NCBI GenBank assembly: GCA_903958045.1
Contig: CAJBRT010000194.1
Span: 1-40,340 of the forward strand
Direction: 5' to 3'
From: an uncultured Bacteroidota bacterium
GTDB lineage: Bacteria > Bacteroidota > Bacteroidia > Chitinophagales > Chitinophagaceae
DNA length: 40,340 bases
Position numbers and translations under genes: made by a program. Numbering within the stretch: position 1 is the stretch's first letter; every line of letters starts with the position of its first letter. Of the stretch, positions 1 to 8,682 are shown in pieces. Under the pieces are notes generated by a model that searched no databases, was not told the DNA's origin, and saw nothing but the letters and a program-made list of their open reading frames with translations.

Positions 1-1724
1 ATATCACAAGCTTCGATGCTATAAAACCAACCTCTCCAAAACCAATCTAAGTCTACAGCACTTGCATCTTCCATGGTTCTAAATAAATCGGCAGGTGTTG
101 GATGTTTAAATGCCCAACGTCTTGCATATTCTCTAAATGCAAAATCAAATAGCTCTCTACCCATAATGGTTTCACGTAAAATATTTAACCCAGTACCTGG
201 CTTAGAATATGCATTAGGCCCAAACTGAATAATGTTTTCACTGTTGGTCATGATCGGCTCTAACTGATCTTTAGGCGCTTTCATATAATCAACAATACCA
301 AAAGCAGGTCCTCTACGAGAAGGGTATTTATTATCAAATAATTCTTCGGTTAAATATTCAACAAAAGTATTTAAACCTTCATCCATCCAAGACCACTGAC
401 GCTCATCAGAGTTCACAATCATTGGGAAGAAATTATGACCTACTTCATGAATGATAACGCCTATCATACCAAGCTTTGTTGCTTCGCTGTAAGTGCCATC
501 TTTGTTGGTACGACCATTGTTAAAACAAATCATTGGATATTCCATACCATTAGAAGCTTCAATACTTTGTGCAACAGGATATGGATAAGGAATAGAAAAT
601 TTAGAATAAGAGCGAATGGTATGTGCAACTACTTTAGTAGAATATCTTCTCCATAAGTTATAGGCCTCTTTTGGATAGCCACTCATACACATTACTTTCT
701 TGCCTTCTACATAAGTTGGCATGGCATCAAAAACAAATTTACGGCTCGCTGTCCAAGCAAAGTCACGCACATTGTCTGCTTTAAATACCCAAGTTTTTTT
801 AGCAGTGCTTTTTTGCTTCTCTGCATTTTTTGCTTCCTCAAGCGTTACTACTTCAACTACATCTTTTGCAGTTTGCGCAGTCTTCCAACGTGCCAACTGT
901 GCGGGTGTTAAAACTTGTGTATAGTTTTGACACTCTCCTGTTCCCATAATAACATGGTCTGCTGGTGCAGTGATAGACACATTGTAATTACCAAAGGTTA
1001 AAGCAAATTCGCCTCTACCGGTAAATTGGTGGTTTTGCCATCCCTGAAAATCAGAGTATACGCAAAGTCTTGGGAACCACTGAGCCATGGTAAACACACT
1101 GTTACCATCTTCTGGAAACAATTCATAACCACCTCTGCCTCTAAATACCATACGATCAGAAATTTTGTAAGACCATGTGATATTGAAAACAAATTTTTGA
1201 CCTGGTAATAATGTGGTAGGTAAATCAACACGCATCATTGTTTGGTTGATGGTGTATTTTAAAGCCTTACCAGTAGCATCTGTAATTTTAGAAATGATAT
1301 GACCATAGCCATTGTCTTTTTTTGCATCTTCCAACGCTGCAATTGAAGATTGAGAAACTTGACGTAAAGAACTTCCGTCCTGAAAATCAGCTTTGTTTAC
1401 GGTGCTATGCTCATTTTCGTCCAGCTGTAACCATAAATAGGTTAATGCATCCGGAGAGTTGTTAAAATACGTAATGGTTTCACTTCCTTTTAATAAAAGG
1501 TTAGCCTCATCGAGCTCACACTTGATGTTATAATCGGCGCGTTGTTGCCAGTATTTTGGTCCTGGCGCACCACTCGCTGTACGATACTCGTTTGGCGTAG
1601 ATAAAATAGTTCCTAACTGCTCAAACTTATTTCCGTGGTTTGAAGTTGGGTTGTTTTGAATGTTTTGCGCAAATGATACGGTGCTCACTGCAACAAACAT
1701 TAAAAATGCAAAAAATTGCTTCAT
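1..1724 (-). CDS. M1-family (gluzincin) metallopeptidase, 3' end cut by window edge
   Basis: Zinc aminopeptidase-like enzyme. About 574 residues are visible; the C-terminus lies beyond position 1. The ATG at 1724-1722 is followed by a signal peptide (MKQFFAFLMFVAVSTVSFAQ), so the protein is exported. The zinc site is HEVGH at residues 426-430, followed after exactly 18 residues by Glu449 in WMDEG, the HExxH-X18-E signature of gluzincins. GMEYP at residues 393-397 sits where M1 enzymes carry GAMEN. The N-terminal half resembles the M1 beta-saddle domain. It probably digests peptides in the periplasm or at the outer membrane; the substrate cannot be read from sequence. It starts 11 bp after the stop of the HupE-like gene, so the two are likely cotranscribed. 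There is no clear Shine-Dalgarno sequence, which is normal for this phylum. Confidence 0.9.
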   Translation of the reverse strand, partial: MKQFFAFLMFVAVSTVSFAQNIQNNPTSNHGNKFEQLGTILSTPNEYRTASGAPGPKYWQQRADYNIKCELDEANLLLKGSETITYFNNSPDALTYLWLQLDENEHSTVNKADFQDGSSLRQVSQSSIAALEDAKKDNGYGHIISKITDATGKALKYTINQTMMRVDLPTTLLPGQKFVFNITWSYKISDRMVFRGRGGYELFPEDGNSVFTMAQWFPRLCVYSDFQGWQNHQFTGRGEFALTFGNYNVSITAPADHVIMGTGECQNYTQVLTPAQLARWKTAQTAKDVVEVVTLEEAKNAEKQKSTAKKTWVFKADNVRDFAWTASRKFVFDAMPTYVEGKKVMCMSGYPKEAYNLWRRYSTKVVAHTIRSYSKFSIPYPYPVAQSIEASNGMEYPMICFNNGRTNKDGTYSEATKLGMIGVIIHEVGHNFFPMIVNSDERQWSWMDEGLNTFVEYLTEELFDNKYPSRRGPAFGIVDYMKAPKDQLEPIMTNSENIIQFGPNAYSKPGTGLNILRETIMGRELFDFAFREYARRWAFKHPTPADLFRTMEDASAVDLDWFWRGWFYSIEACD

Positions 1725-1735
1725 AGCATAATGGA

Positions 1736-2320
1736 TTAAAGATGAAAATACCGCTCAATGGCCATTTGAAGAGAAACTGCGAGAATGCCACCACTGACAA
1801 TCAAAATAAAATCTCTTCGAGGGGCCTTTAAAAGCGTTACGAATATAAATGAAATAACTAAAATAGCCATAACAATCAGTATTTGGCCTATTTCAAGCCC
1901 CAAATTAAAGGCTAGTAAGGCTGGGGCTATATTTTGCTGCAATCCCAACAAGCTTTTTAGGTAAAAGCTAAATCCTAACCCGTGAATAAGGCCAAAAAAT
2001 AGGGCAAAAAAGTAAATAACCGGAAACCTTGTCTTAAAGCTAAACTTTTTGACAAACATATTACTAATTGATGTAATAAGTATAGTCACGGGAATTAGAA
2101 ATTCGATCCAATTAGTGGAGAAATCAAGGTAATTGAAAACACTCAAAACAAGGGTGATGGAGTGCCCAATGGTAAAGGCTGTGATCAGTATCAGCCATTT
2201 TTTCCAATCAGAAAATTGATAACGGATACATAAAGCAGCCACAAATAAAATATGATCCATACCAGACAAATTGGCGATATGATTGAATCCTATTTGGGCA
2301 TACATCCAAAACTCATGCAT
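1736..2320 (-). CDS. HupE/UreJ-like integral membrane protein
   Basis: A 194-residue, very hydrophobic protein with about six membrane segments. The motif GFNHIANLSGMDHILFVAAL near the N-terminus matches the His/Asp-rich first part of HupE/UreJ proteins (GxxHxxxGxDHxLF). A second conserved pair, IGHS, occurs in the third segment. Classical HupE/UreJ proteins are linked to nickel entry for hydrogenase or urease, but this Bacteroidota branch occurs away from those enzymes, so transport of a divalent metal is only a possibility. An in-frame TTG lies at 2329; I chose the ATG at 2320. It is followed at once by the M1 peptidase gene and is divergent from the DUF6702 gene across 46 bp. No clear promoter motif is visible in that gap. 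Confidence 0.8.
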   Translation of the reverse strand: MHEFWMYAQIGFNHIANLSGMDHILFVAALCIRYQFSDWKKWLILITAFTIGHSITLVLSVFNYLDFSTNWIEFLIPVTILITSISNMFVKKFSFKTRFPVIYFFALFFGLIHGLGFSFYLKSLLGLQQNIAPALLAFNLGLEIGQILIVMAILVISFIFVTLLKAPRRDFILIVSGGILAVSLQMAIERYFHL

Positions 2321-2366
2321 AAAAATCAAATTTTAGTTAGACATTTGTTGTCAAGATCAGGATACT

Positions 2367-2855
2367 ATGGTAAATATACTAATTCATTGGACGCTCACCG
2401 GACTTCTAGCCATATTACATCCCTTTTTCGTATCCGTTATAGATATCACCCACAACCCCAAAGAACGTAGTATCGAAATGAGTGTGCGCATTTTTAATGA
2501 AGACTTAGAAAAAACACTTCAAAAATATACGACTACCAAAATTGATATACTACAACCCACCAACCGAGAATTTGTAAATGAAGAAATTCAAAAATACGTT
2601 TATAAACACCTAACGGTTATTGTTAATGGCAAACCCATTGGTTATAAAATCATTGGCTTTGAACAACAAAAAGAAAGTACCTGGTGCTATTTTGAAGCAC
2701 AAAATATAAATAGTGCCAACACAGTGGGCATCGACTGCGATATACTTTACGACCTAGAAAATACCCAAGTAAATATCATACACGTTAAAAGTAAAGGCAC
2801 AGAAAAAACGTACAAATTAGACTACCCCAACAAAACAGCTAACTTTGTATTTTAA
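2367..2855 (+). CDS. DUF6702-type small exported or membrane-anchored protein
   Basis: A 162-residue protein starting with a hydrophobic stretch (about residues 5-25, containing HPFFVSVIDITHN), then a predicted beta-rich domain that alternates charged and hydrophobic residues. The 'HPFFVS..DI.HN' pattern just after the hydrophobic stretch is typical of the DUF6702 family of Bacteroidota. The function is unknown. Known members commonly sit beside HupE/UreJ-like and M1 peptidase genes, as here, which suggests one process at the cell envelope. Its TAA stop ends at 2855, and the stop of the convergent CNNM gene begins at 2856, so the two genes meet with no spacer. Confidence 0.75.
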   Translation: MVNILIHWTLTGLLAILHPFFVSVIDITHNPKERSIEMSVRIFNEDLEKTLQKYTTTKIDILQPTNREFVNEEIQKYVYKHLTVIVNGKPIGYKIIGFEQQKESTWCYFEAQNINSANTVGIDCDILYDLENTQVNIIHVKSKGTEKTYKLDYPNKTANFVF

Positions 2856-4133
2856 TCAATCCTCTTCTGTGAGGGTTACGAGTATTTTATCAATACGGTG
2901 CTGGTCCATATCTACAATCTCAAACGTAAAAGTTTTCCAAGTTAATGTTTCTCCGGTTTTAGGAATTTTTTCCAACGAATGAATGATAAATCCTGCTAGT
3001 GTATCAAATTCTTGATCCCCTTGGAGCATAAATTCTGTTTTATCAAAATAACTTAAAAAATCATAAAACGGAAGCTGTGCGTCAATTAAATAAGTACCAT
3101 CAGCTCTTTTTAATATTTCATAATCATGATCTTCCTCTTGAGGTATATCTCCAACAATTGCTTCTAGGATGTCATTGAGTGTAATCAACCCCTCAATTGA
3201 ACCATATTCATTAACAATAAAACAGTGGTGTATTTTGGATTGCTTGAAACTTTCTAGCACCTGATAAGCCGAGTTATTTTCAGGAACATATTTTGCATCT
3301 TTTGCAATATCACTAACCAGTTGTGAGCCATCCGCTACAAATAAATCTTTAAGTGATACCACGCCTTTAATTTGATCAATACTACCCTCGCAAACGGGAT
3401 ACATCGAATGCATATTTTCAGGCATTTGCGCCCTCACTTCTGCAATTGTTTTGGTTGATTCTAACCACAAAATATCACTTCGATGTGTCATGAGCGATGT
3501 GATATTTCGATCACTCAAATGAAATACACGCTCAATAATTTCCTGCTCCGCTTCCTCGATGGTTCCCTGCTCAGTACCTTCACTAATAATCGCTTTAATT
3601 TCTTCTTCAGTAACTTGATTGTCATTGGGCTTCATCCGCAAAATGCGCATGATTAAATGAGACGAAGCGCTTAACAACCATATAAAGGGATACATGATAA
3701 ATGTAACCGTTTGCATCACTACCGACACTGATTTTGCAATCCCTTCTGGATTACTGAGACCAATACGCTTTGGAACGAGTTCGCCAAGTACGAGAGAAAC
3801 ATAGGTTAATAGGATAACAATAATAAGTGTTGCAATTGTTTCTGCATAAGCTGCAATGACTGCAAATTGGGTAAGCCAATTTTGAAGTGGCTCTTTAAAA
3901 GTGCCCCCCGAATAAATACCTGTTAAAACTCCAACAAGTGTGATACCTATTTGAATGGTTGACAAAAAAGTATCCGGATGATTGGCCAATGTAAGCGCTC
4001 TTTTGGCATCTGCATCACCTTTATCTGCCTGTGCTTCTAACCTGGCTTTCCTGGCAGAAACAAGCGCTATTTCGGCCATCGAAAAGAACCCGTTGATAAG
4101 AATCAGTCCTAAAATAATAAATATCTCTGTCAT
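2856..4133 (-). CDS. CNNM/CorC (HlyC)-family membrane protein with CBS pair
   Basis: 425 residues. The N-terminal CNNM transmembrane domain spans roughly residues 1-195 (hydrophobic segments near 4-24, 60-80, 95-120 and 140-160, with the family motif FFSMAEIALVSARKARLE). A CBS-domain pair follows at about 205-330. The C-terminal CorC_HlyC domain is at about 345-424, with an acidic linker QEEDHDYE between. Often annotated 'hemolysin', but the family is better linked to Mg2+/Co2+ export or metal resistance; transport here is inferred. It lies 25 bp downstream of the GT39 gene on the same strand and is probably the last gene of that run. Length and domain order are normal. Confidence 0.9.
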   Translation of the reverse strand: MTEIFIILGLILINGFFSMAEIALVSARKARLEAQADKGDADAKRALTLANHPDTFLSTIQIGITLVGVLTGIYSGGTFKEPLQNWLTQFAVIAAYAETIATLIIVILLTYVSLVLGELVPKRIGLSNPEGIAKSVSVVMQTVTFIMYPFIWLLSASSHLIMRILRMKPNDNQVTEEEIKAIISEGTEQGTIEEAEQEIIERVFHLSDRNITSLMTHRSDILWLESTKTIAEVRAQMPENMHSMYPVCEGSIDQIKGVVSLKDLFVADGSQLVSDIAKDAKYVPENNSAYQVLESFKQSKIHHCFIVNEYGSIEGLITLNDILEAIVGDIPQEEDHDYEILKRADGTYLIDAQLPFYDFLSYFDKTEFMLQGDQEFDTLAGFIIHSLEKIPKTGETLTWKTFTFEIVDMDQHRIDKILVTLTEED

Positions 4134-4158
4134 GAATAAAGTATCGTTTGGTGTAGCT

Positions 4159-5829
4159 CTACTTTGCCAAAGCTACAATAATATAAGGGGTTACCTCTTT
4201 ATCTCTTGTGGCCGGATTTAAAAATGGCAGTGTAAGCATACTTACGCCAAAGTAAGCGTTTTGATGTAATATACGAGATGCTGGGAATTTTTGTTGCAAT
4301 GCGGGGTAACTAGATGCCTTAGTGATAAGTATTTGCTGCGGCTTTAACAGGGTACTATCAAAAATTCGCTCAAAAGAATGATTGCCATAAAAGTGCAGCG
4401 CCCTACTTTCATCAATCTCATACAAGAATACATCCTTTTTGGACAACTTATTTTGATTGATAAATGATGCCGCCGAAACACCAAGTTCATACTGTAAAAG
4501 CCTCGGATAAAAAGATGTGTTTAATATAAAATTAACGCCCAAAATGGTATACAGGGCTAGCGAAATAAATTTTGGGGTTTTCGTTTGTTTAAAAAGCAAA
4601 AGAAAAAAGTAATAACCTGCTCCAATAATAGCGAACAGTTTAACATACAGAGGCGTGCCTGTAAATACCAAAAATACAATTCCTATAATGGCCGCCCATA
4701 AAACAGAAAATATAAAAGCATGAAAAATGAGGAGTATTTTTTGAAGCTTATAAAAGCTTTGCGAAAAATAAATTTGATGCAAGCCTTTTGCCGTAACAAC
4801 TGCAGCAAGTGGCAGCACTACAAAAATATAATGTGGAAGCTGTGCCTGACTTCTAGCAAGCATACAATACGTAGCAATGAATCCGCCAGCAGCAATAAAC
4901 TCCTGATTAGTGTGTAGTTTACCGTTCGTTTTTATAAGGTCGAAAACGGATAACAATAGCGCAATTAAAAAAATAAATATCCATGGTAAAAAACTCCAAA
5001 GCATATTTTCTAATAGAAATGTAAAATGATTCATTTCATTGAATACATTTTCACCCGTATACCTTCCAAAACTTTGTGTCCAATAATAAAAACGAAGCCC
5101 CGACTGAATGGGCACTCCATGAATAATTTTACCCGGATCCAGATCAAACTGATTGTAAAGGCCAATACTCATTGGAATAAGTAGCAACCCCACTATGATC
5201 ACACCCAGTATATATTCCCACCTAAAAAATTGTTTCCAATTACGCTGCAATAAAAAATGAATGGCAAAACTTACACCCGGAACCACCAGAGCAATAGGAC
5301 CTTTGGTTAACATACCTAGGCCAATACCAACAAAAGCCAACACGAAATGTTTCCATAGATTGGTTTGGTACCAGGCTGCCAATTGCCAAATACTAAACAT
5401 AACAAAACCCATTAGCATGGTATCACACCTAACATCGTGTGCCATCAATATAAAAGCTTGGGATGTAGCCAGCACTAGCACAGCAATCTGTGCTGTTAAG
5501 GTATTATAGTATAAAAACGTAAACTTATACGTAGACCATAATGCAAGACCCAAACAAAGTATAGAAGGCAAACGGTAGGCCCAATCATGCACACCAAATA
5601 TTTGAATGCTTATGGAGGATAACCAAAATAATAATGGCGGTTTATCTAAATAATCCTTCCCTAAATCATAAAGTTGTAAATAATTTCCCGAACCAGCCAT
5701 TTCCCTACTCATAGAGGCGTATTGCGCTGCATCGATATCAATGAGCGGAATACCTAGCATTCCTATCACACAAACAATGCAAGCGGCTAGTAATGAAAAA
5801 ATAAAAGTATTACGAGGCATGGGAAACAT
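4159..5829 (-). CDS. GT39 / ArnT-like membrane glycosyltransferase
   Basis: 556 residues with about 11-13 membrane segments, a GT-C fold enzyme. The first extracytoplasmic loop carries the catalytic-type acidic cluster DIDAAQYASMSREM (Asp31, Asp33) and, after a short stretch, YLDKPPLLFW, both hallmarks of the ArnT/PMT group that uses polyprenyl-phosphate sugars as donors. The acceptor (lipid A, another lipid, or protein) cannot be told. The start at 5829 overlaps the PAP2 gene by 20 bp; a second ATG at 5820 (MPRNTF) would overlap by 11 bp and is equally good. Pairing with a PAP2 phosphatase fits reuse of undecaprenyl carriers. Confidence 0.85.
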   Translation of the reverse strand: MFPMPRNTFIFSLLAACIVCVIGMLGIPLIDIDAAQYASMSREMAGSGNYLQLYDLGKDYLDKPPLLFWLSSISIQIFGVHDWAYRLPSILCLGLALWSTYKFTFLYYNTLTAQIAVLVLATSQAFILMAHDVRCDTMLMGFVMFSIWQLAAWYQTNLWKHFVLAFVGIGLGMLTKGPIALVVPGVSFAIHFLLQRNWKQFFRWEYILGVIIVGLLLIPMSIGLYNQFDLDPGKIIHGVPIQSGLRFYYWTQSFGRYTGENVFNEMNHFTFLLENMLWSFLPWIFIFLIALLLSVFDLIKTNGKLHTNQEFIAAGGFIATYCMLARSQAQLPHYIFVVLPLAAVVTAKGLHQIYFSQSFYKLQKILLIFHAFIFSVLWAAIIGIVFLVFTGTPLYVKLFAIIGAGYYFFLLLFKQTKTPKFISLALYTILGVNFILNTSFYPRLLQYELGVSAASFINQNKLSKKDVFLYEIDESRALHFYGNHSFERIFDSTLLKPQQILITKASSYPALQQKFPASRILHQNAYFGVSMLTLPFLNPATRDKEVTPYIIVALAK

Positions 5830-6400
5830 TTAATGGATCAGATTTTTGATATGCCCAACAAACAAATTGGCCAATTAAAAACCCAAGTAAAGCACCAAAT
5901 ACAACATCGAGTGGGTAATGCACGCCAACATACACCTGTGCATAGCAAATAAGCGCCGCCCAAATAAACAACAGGTACTTCCACTTGCCAAAAAATCGAC
6001 CAAGGGTTATACATAAAAAAGTAGCCATGCCAAAATGATTGGTGGCATGGGAAGAAGTAAAACTATACCCTCCAGAACAATGATCTAAGAGCAACCTTAC
6101 TTGACCAGAAAAAAGGGGATCATTACAGGGCCTAGGACGCATGACCCAATTTTTAACGATGCTACTACTAAACTGATCCGTTAACAAAACAGTAATAAAA
6201 GCAAACAACAACCACACCCATCCATTTTTGCCAAAATTGACAAATACAAACACAATTAAAAATAAATAAAGGGGAATCCAGAAAGTAGATTCTCTAAAAA
6301 AAGGCATGAGTGTATCCAGTATTGGATGCGTAGCAACACGATTGATGTAAACAAACAAAGTTTGATCAAATGATTGCAAGGATTCAAAAATAGAAGACAT
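5810..6400 (-). CDS. PAP2-family membrane phosphatase
   Basis: 196 residues, about six membrane segments. Motif 1 is intact: KNWVMRPRP fits Kx6RP. Motif 2 reads SFTSSHATNHF (usually PSGH), with its His kept. Motif 3 reads YAQVYVGVHYPLDV; the family consensus is SRx5Hx3D, so Ser-Arg is replaced by Ala-Gln while His and Asp remain. Likely a lipid-phosphate or undecaprenyl-diphosphate phosphatase acting on the periplasmic face. The ATG at 6400 was chosen over an in-frame TTG at 6406. It lies about 26 bp after the methyltransferase stop and overlaps the GT39 start, so it is translationally close to both. Confidence 0.85.
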   Translation of the reverse strand: MSSIFESLQSFDQTLFVYINRVATHPILDTLMPFFRESTFWIPLYLFLIVFVFVNFGKNGWVWLLFAFITVLLTDQFSSSIVKNWVMRPRPCNDPLFSGQVRLLLDHCSGGYSFTSSHATNHFGMATFLCITLGRFFGKWKYLLFIWAALICYAQVYVGVHYPLDVVFGALLGFLIGQFVCWAYQKSDPLNVSHAS

Positions 6401-6426
6401 ACACAATGACTTAATAATTAAAGATA

Positions 6427-7179
6427 CTAAGATATTGAATGCTTTTTAGCAACCATAATAAGCCTGTCCGACCTTTCCATATTGTAAGGTCCAAGCTGAT
6501 AGTCTCCAAAAGTTGCCATAATATCTAGTCCTGCTTTTTGCATAAATAGGGTGAAATCGTTTAACCCATATTTTCTTACCCGCTCTTCAAAAACACCTAA
6601 AACCTCACTAGAACCCGCATCAACCACCCTTATTTCTTTGAATAAAAACAAATCGTCCTGCCATTTTTTGGTATAAAAAACCAAAGTATCAATTTGTGTG
6701 ACAGCCTCATTGTCTGAATTTTCTTCAACAACACCAACATTTAAATAATCGATAACAAGTGTACCTTCTTCTTTTAAATTAGCTGCCATGGCAGTAATTG
6801 CTAATTGATGTTCTTCGTGTGTATCAAAATAACCAAAGCTTGTGAAAAAATTAAACGCATAATCAAAATAGTTGGCCTTAAATGTTTCGCGCATATCGTG
6901 ACAAGAAAAAGTCAAGCCATTTATTTTCATCATGGACGCTGCCTCTATCGATGCTGGCGACAAATCAATTCCTGATACATCAAAACCTGCGTCAAATAAT
7001 GCCTTACTATGCCTTCCCTTACCGCAGGCAATATCAAGCATCGTCGCATGCGGCGACGGCTTCAAATAAGCAATTAAATTATGAATAAATTGCAAAGCCT
7101 CCGTATCGTCACGGTGTTGATAGAGTGCATGATAATAGCTAGAATTAAACCAGTCTGAAAACCAACCCTTTGTACGCAT
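6427..7179 (-). CDS. Class I SAM-dependent methyltransferase
   Basis: 250 residues, Rossmann-type methyltransferase. Motif I is LDIACGKGRHS at about residues 48-58, followed by the acidic end of beta-2, SGIDLSPASIEAA. A post-I segment (FSCHDMRETF) and motif-IV-like FNFFTSFGYFDT follow. The layout fits the Methyltransf_11/25 group; the substrate is unknown. It is probably the first gene of the run with PAP2, GT39 and CNNM. The start is a plain ATG; a near-consensus -7 element (TAATTTCG) lies about 15 bp upstream. A role in small-molecule or lipid methylation is possible but not shown. Confidence 0.8.
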   Translation of the reverse strand: MRTKGWFSDWFNSSYYHALYQHRDDTEALQFIHNLIAYLKPSPHATMLDIACGKGRHSKALFDAGFDVSGIDLSPASIEAASMMKINGLTFSCHDMRETFKANYFDYAFNFFTSFGYFDTHEEHQLAITAMAANLKEEGTLVIDYLNVGVVEENSDNEAVTQIDTLVFYTKKWQDDLFLFKEIRVVDAGSSEVLGVFEERVRKYGLNDFTLFMQKAGLDIMATFGDYQLGPYNMERSDRLIMVAKKHSIS

Positions 7180-7233
7180 ATAAATGTTTAAAACTCATGC
7201 GAAATTAGGGTAAGCAAAGCAACAAATTTGATT

Positions 7234-7241
7234 TATGTTTG
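7234..7241 (+). promoter_or_regulatory. Bacteroidota -7 element (TATGTTTG) for glmM
   Basis: Exact match to TAnnTTTG, 21 bp before the glmM ATG. No convincing -33 TTTG at the expected distance. Confidence 0.5.
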
Positions 7242-7262
7242 CAGCTTTAATGAATATTAGAT

Positions 7263-8657
7263 ATGGCATTAATTAAGAGCATTTCAGGTATAAGAGGCAC
7301 TATTGGAGGCTTACCAGGAGAATCGTTGAGTCCGCTAGACATTGTTCGTTTTGCAGCAGCCTATGGATCATGGCTTTTGGCAAGCTCTAATGGCAATAAA
7401 AAGGTAGTGATTGGTAGAGATGGCCGTATTAGTGGTGAAATGGTGCAATCCCTTGTTGTAAATACACTTATAAGTTTAGGTATCGATGTGATTGACCTTG
7501 GTCTTAGCACCACGCCTACTGTTGAAATGGCCGTTGTTTTTGAAAAAGCAGCTGGCGGTATCATTTTAACGGCAAGCCATAATCCAAAAGAATGGAATGC
7601 CCTTAAATTACTCAACCACAAAGGTGAATTTATTAGTGGGTCAGATGGCGCAGCTTTATTAGAGATTGTAAACGCAGACAATTATAATTTTACTAGTGTT
7701 GATCATTTGGGAAGGGTAACAAAAAATGAAACGGCGCTTGATGAACATATCAAAGCCATTACCGCGCATCCGCTTGTAGATATTGCTGCTATTACAGCAA
7801 GCAATTTTTCAATTGTGGTAGATGCCATTAATAGTTCAGGCGCTTTTGCAGTGCCGCAATTATTAACCGCACTAGGTGTGACGCAAATTACCGTTATCAA
7901 CGAAGAAGTAAACGGCCGTTTTGCACATAATCCAGAGCCGTTACCAGAAAATTTAAGGGCTTTATGTAGTGAGGTGTTAAAACAAAATGCTAGCATGGGT
8001 ATCGCTGTTGATCCAGATGTAGACAGGCTTTGCTTTGTTTGTGAAGATGGCACCTTATTTGGAGAAGAATACACCCTTGTTGCTGTTGCGGATTATGTGT
8101 TACAACATAAAAAAGGCAACACCGTTAGCAATATGTCTTCTACAAGAGCATTAAGAGATGTTACCGAAAAGCATGGTGGCATATACACGCCAAGTGCTGT
8201 TGGAGAAGTAAACGTGGTTGCTAAAATGAAGGAGACAAATGCTGTTATTGGCGGCGAAGGTAACGGAGGCATTATTGTTCCAGAATTACATTATGGCCGT
8301 GATGCCTTAATTGGTATCGCGCTATTTTTATCGCATTTAGCCAGAGAGAAAAAAACAGTACAACAACTCAGAAATACCTACCCCGACTATTTTATGAGCA
8401 AGAATAAAATAGAGCTGACCCCAGGATTTGATTTAGACAAAATATTCAACCACCTTAAAGAAAAATATAAAAACCACTCTATCAACACCGAAGATGGTTT
8501 AAAAATAGATTTCGAAAACGATTGGGTGCACCTTAGATCAAGCAATACAGAGCCCATTATAAGAATTTACGCCGAAAGTAATTCTCAGAATGTGGCAGAC
8601 AATATTGCGCAAAAATTAATGAAGGACATCCAAGAAGCAGGTGTTTCAACTCAATAA
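7263..8657 (+). CDS. glmM: Phosphoglucosamine mutase
   Basis: 464 residues, alpha-D-phosphohexomutase family. It converts glucosamine-6-phosphate to glucosamine-1-phosphate on the way to UDP-GlcNAc for peptidoglycan and LPS. All four family signatures are present: the phosphoserine loop TASHNPKEWN (Ser105), the metal loop DPDVDR (Asp250, Asp252, Asp254), the sugar-recognition loop GGEGNGG (330-336) and the phosphate-binding loop RSSNTEP (425-431). GEGNGG with RSSNTEP is typical of the GlmM-like branch in Bacteroidota rather than PGM/PMM, but a broader specificity is possible. It is cytosolic. It opens a two-gene plus-strand pair; the next gene starts 25 bp downstream and has its own -7 element. 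Confidence 0.85.
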   Translation: MALIKSISGIRGTIGGLPGESLSPLDIVRFAAAYGSWLLASSNGNKKVVIGRDGRISGEMVQSLVVNTLISLGIDVIDLGLSTTPTVEMAVVFEKAAGGIILTASHNPKEWNALKLLNHKGEFISGSDGAALLEIVNADNYNFTSVDHLGRVTKNETALDEHIKAITAHPLVDIAAITASNFSIVVDAINSSGAFAVPQLLTALGVTQITVINEEVNGRFAHNPEPLPENLRALCSEVLKQNASMGIAVDPDVDRLCFVCEDGTLFGEEYTLVAVADYVLQHKKGNTVSNMSSTRALRDVTEKHGGIYTPSAVGEVNVVAKMKETNAVIGGEGNGGIIVPELHYGRDALIGIALFLSHLAREKKTVQQLRNTYPDYFMSKNKIELTPGFDLDKIFNHLKEKYKNHSINTEDGLKIDFENDWVHLRSSNTEPIIRIYAESNSQNVADNIAQKLMKDIQEAGVSTQ

Positions 8658-8669
8658 ATAACAAATTCT

Positions 8670-8677
8670 TATCTTTG
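8670..8677 (+). promoter_or_regulatory. -7 element (TATCTTTG) directly before the cysteine desulfurase
   Basis: Exact TAnnTTTG match with only 5 nt between its last base and the ATG at 8683. Initiation from it would give a leaderless or nearly leaderless mRNA. Confidence 0.55.
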
Positions 8678-8682
8678 ATAGC

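Noticed and set aside
7361..8074. Long open frames antisense to glmM
   Set aside because: Frame shadows of a strongly supported gene, with no family-like motifs.
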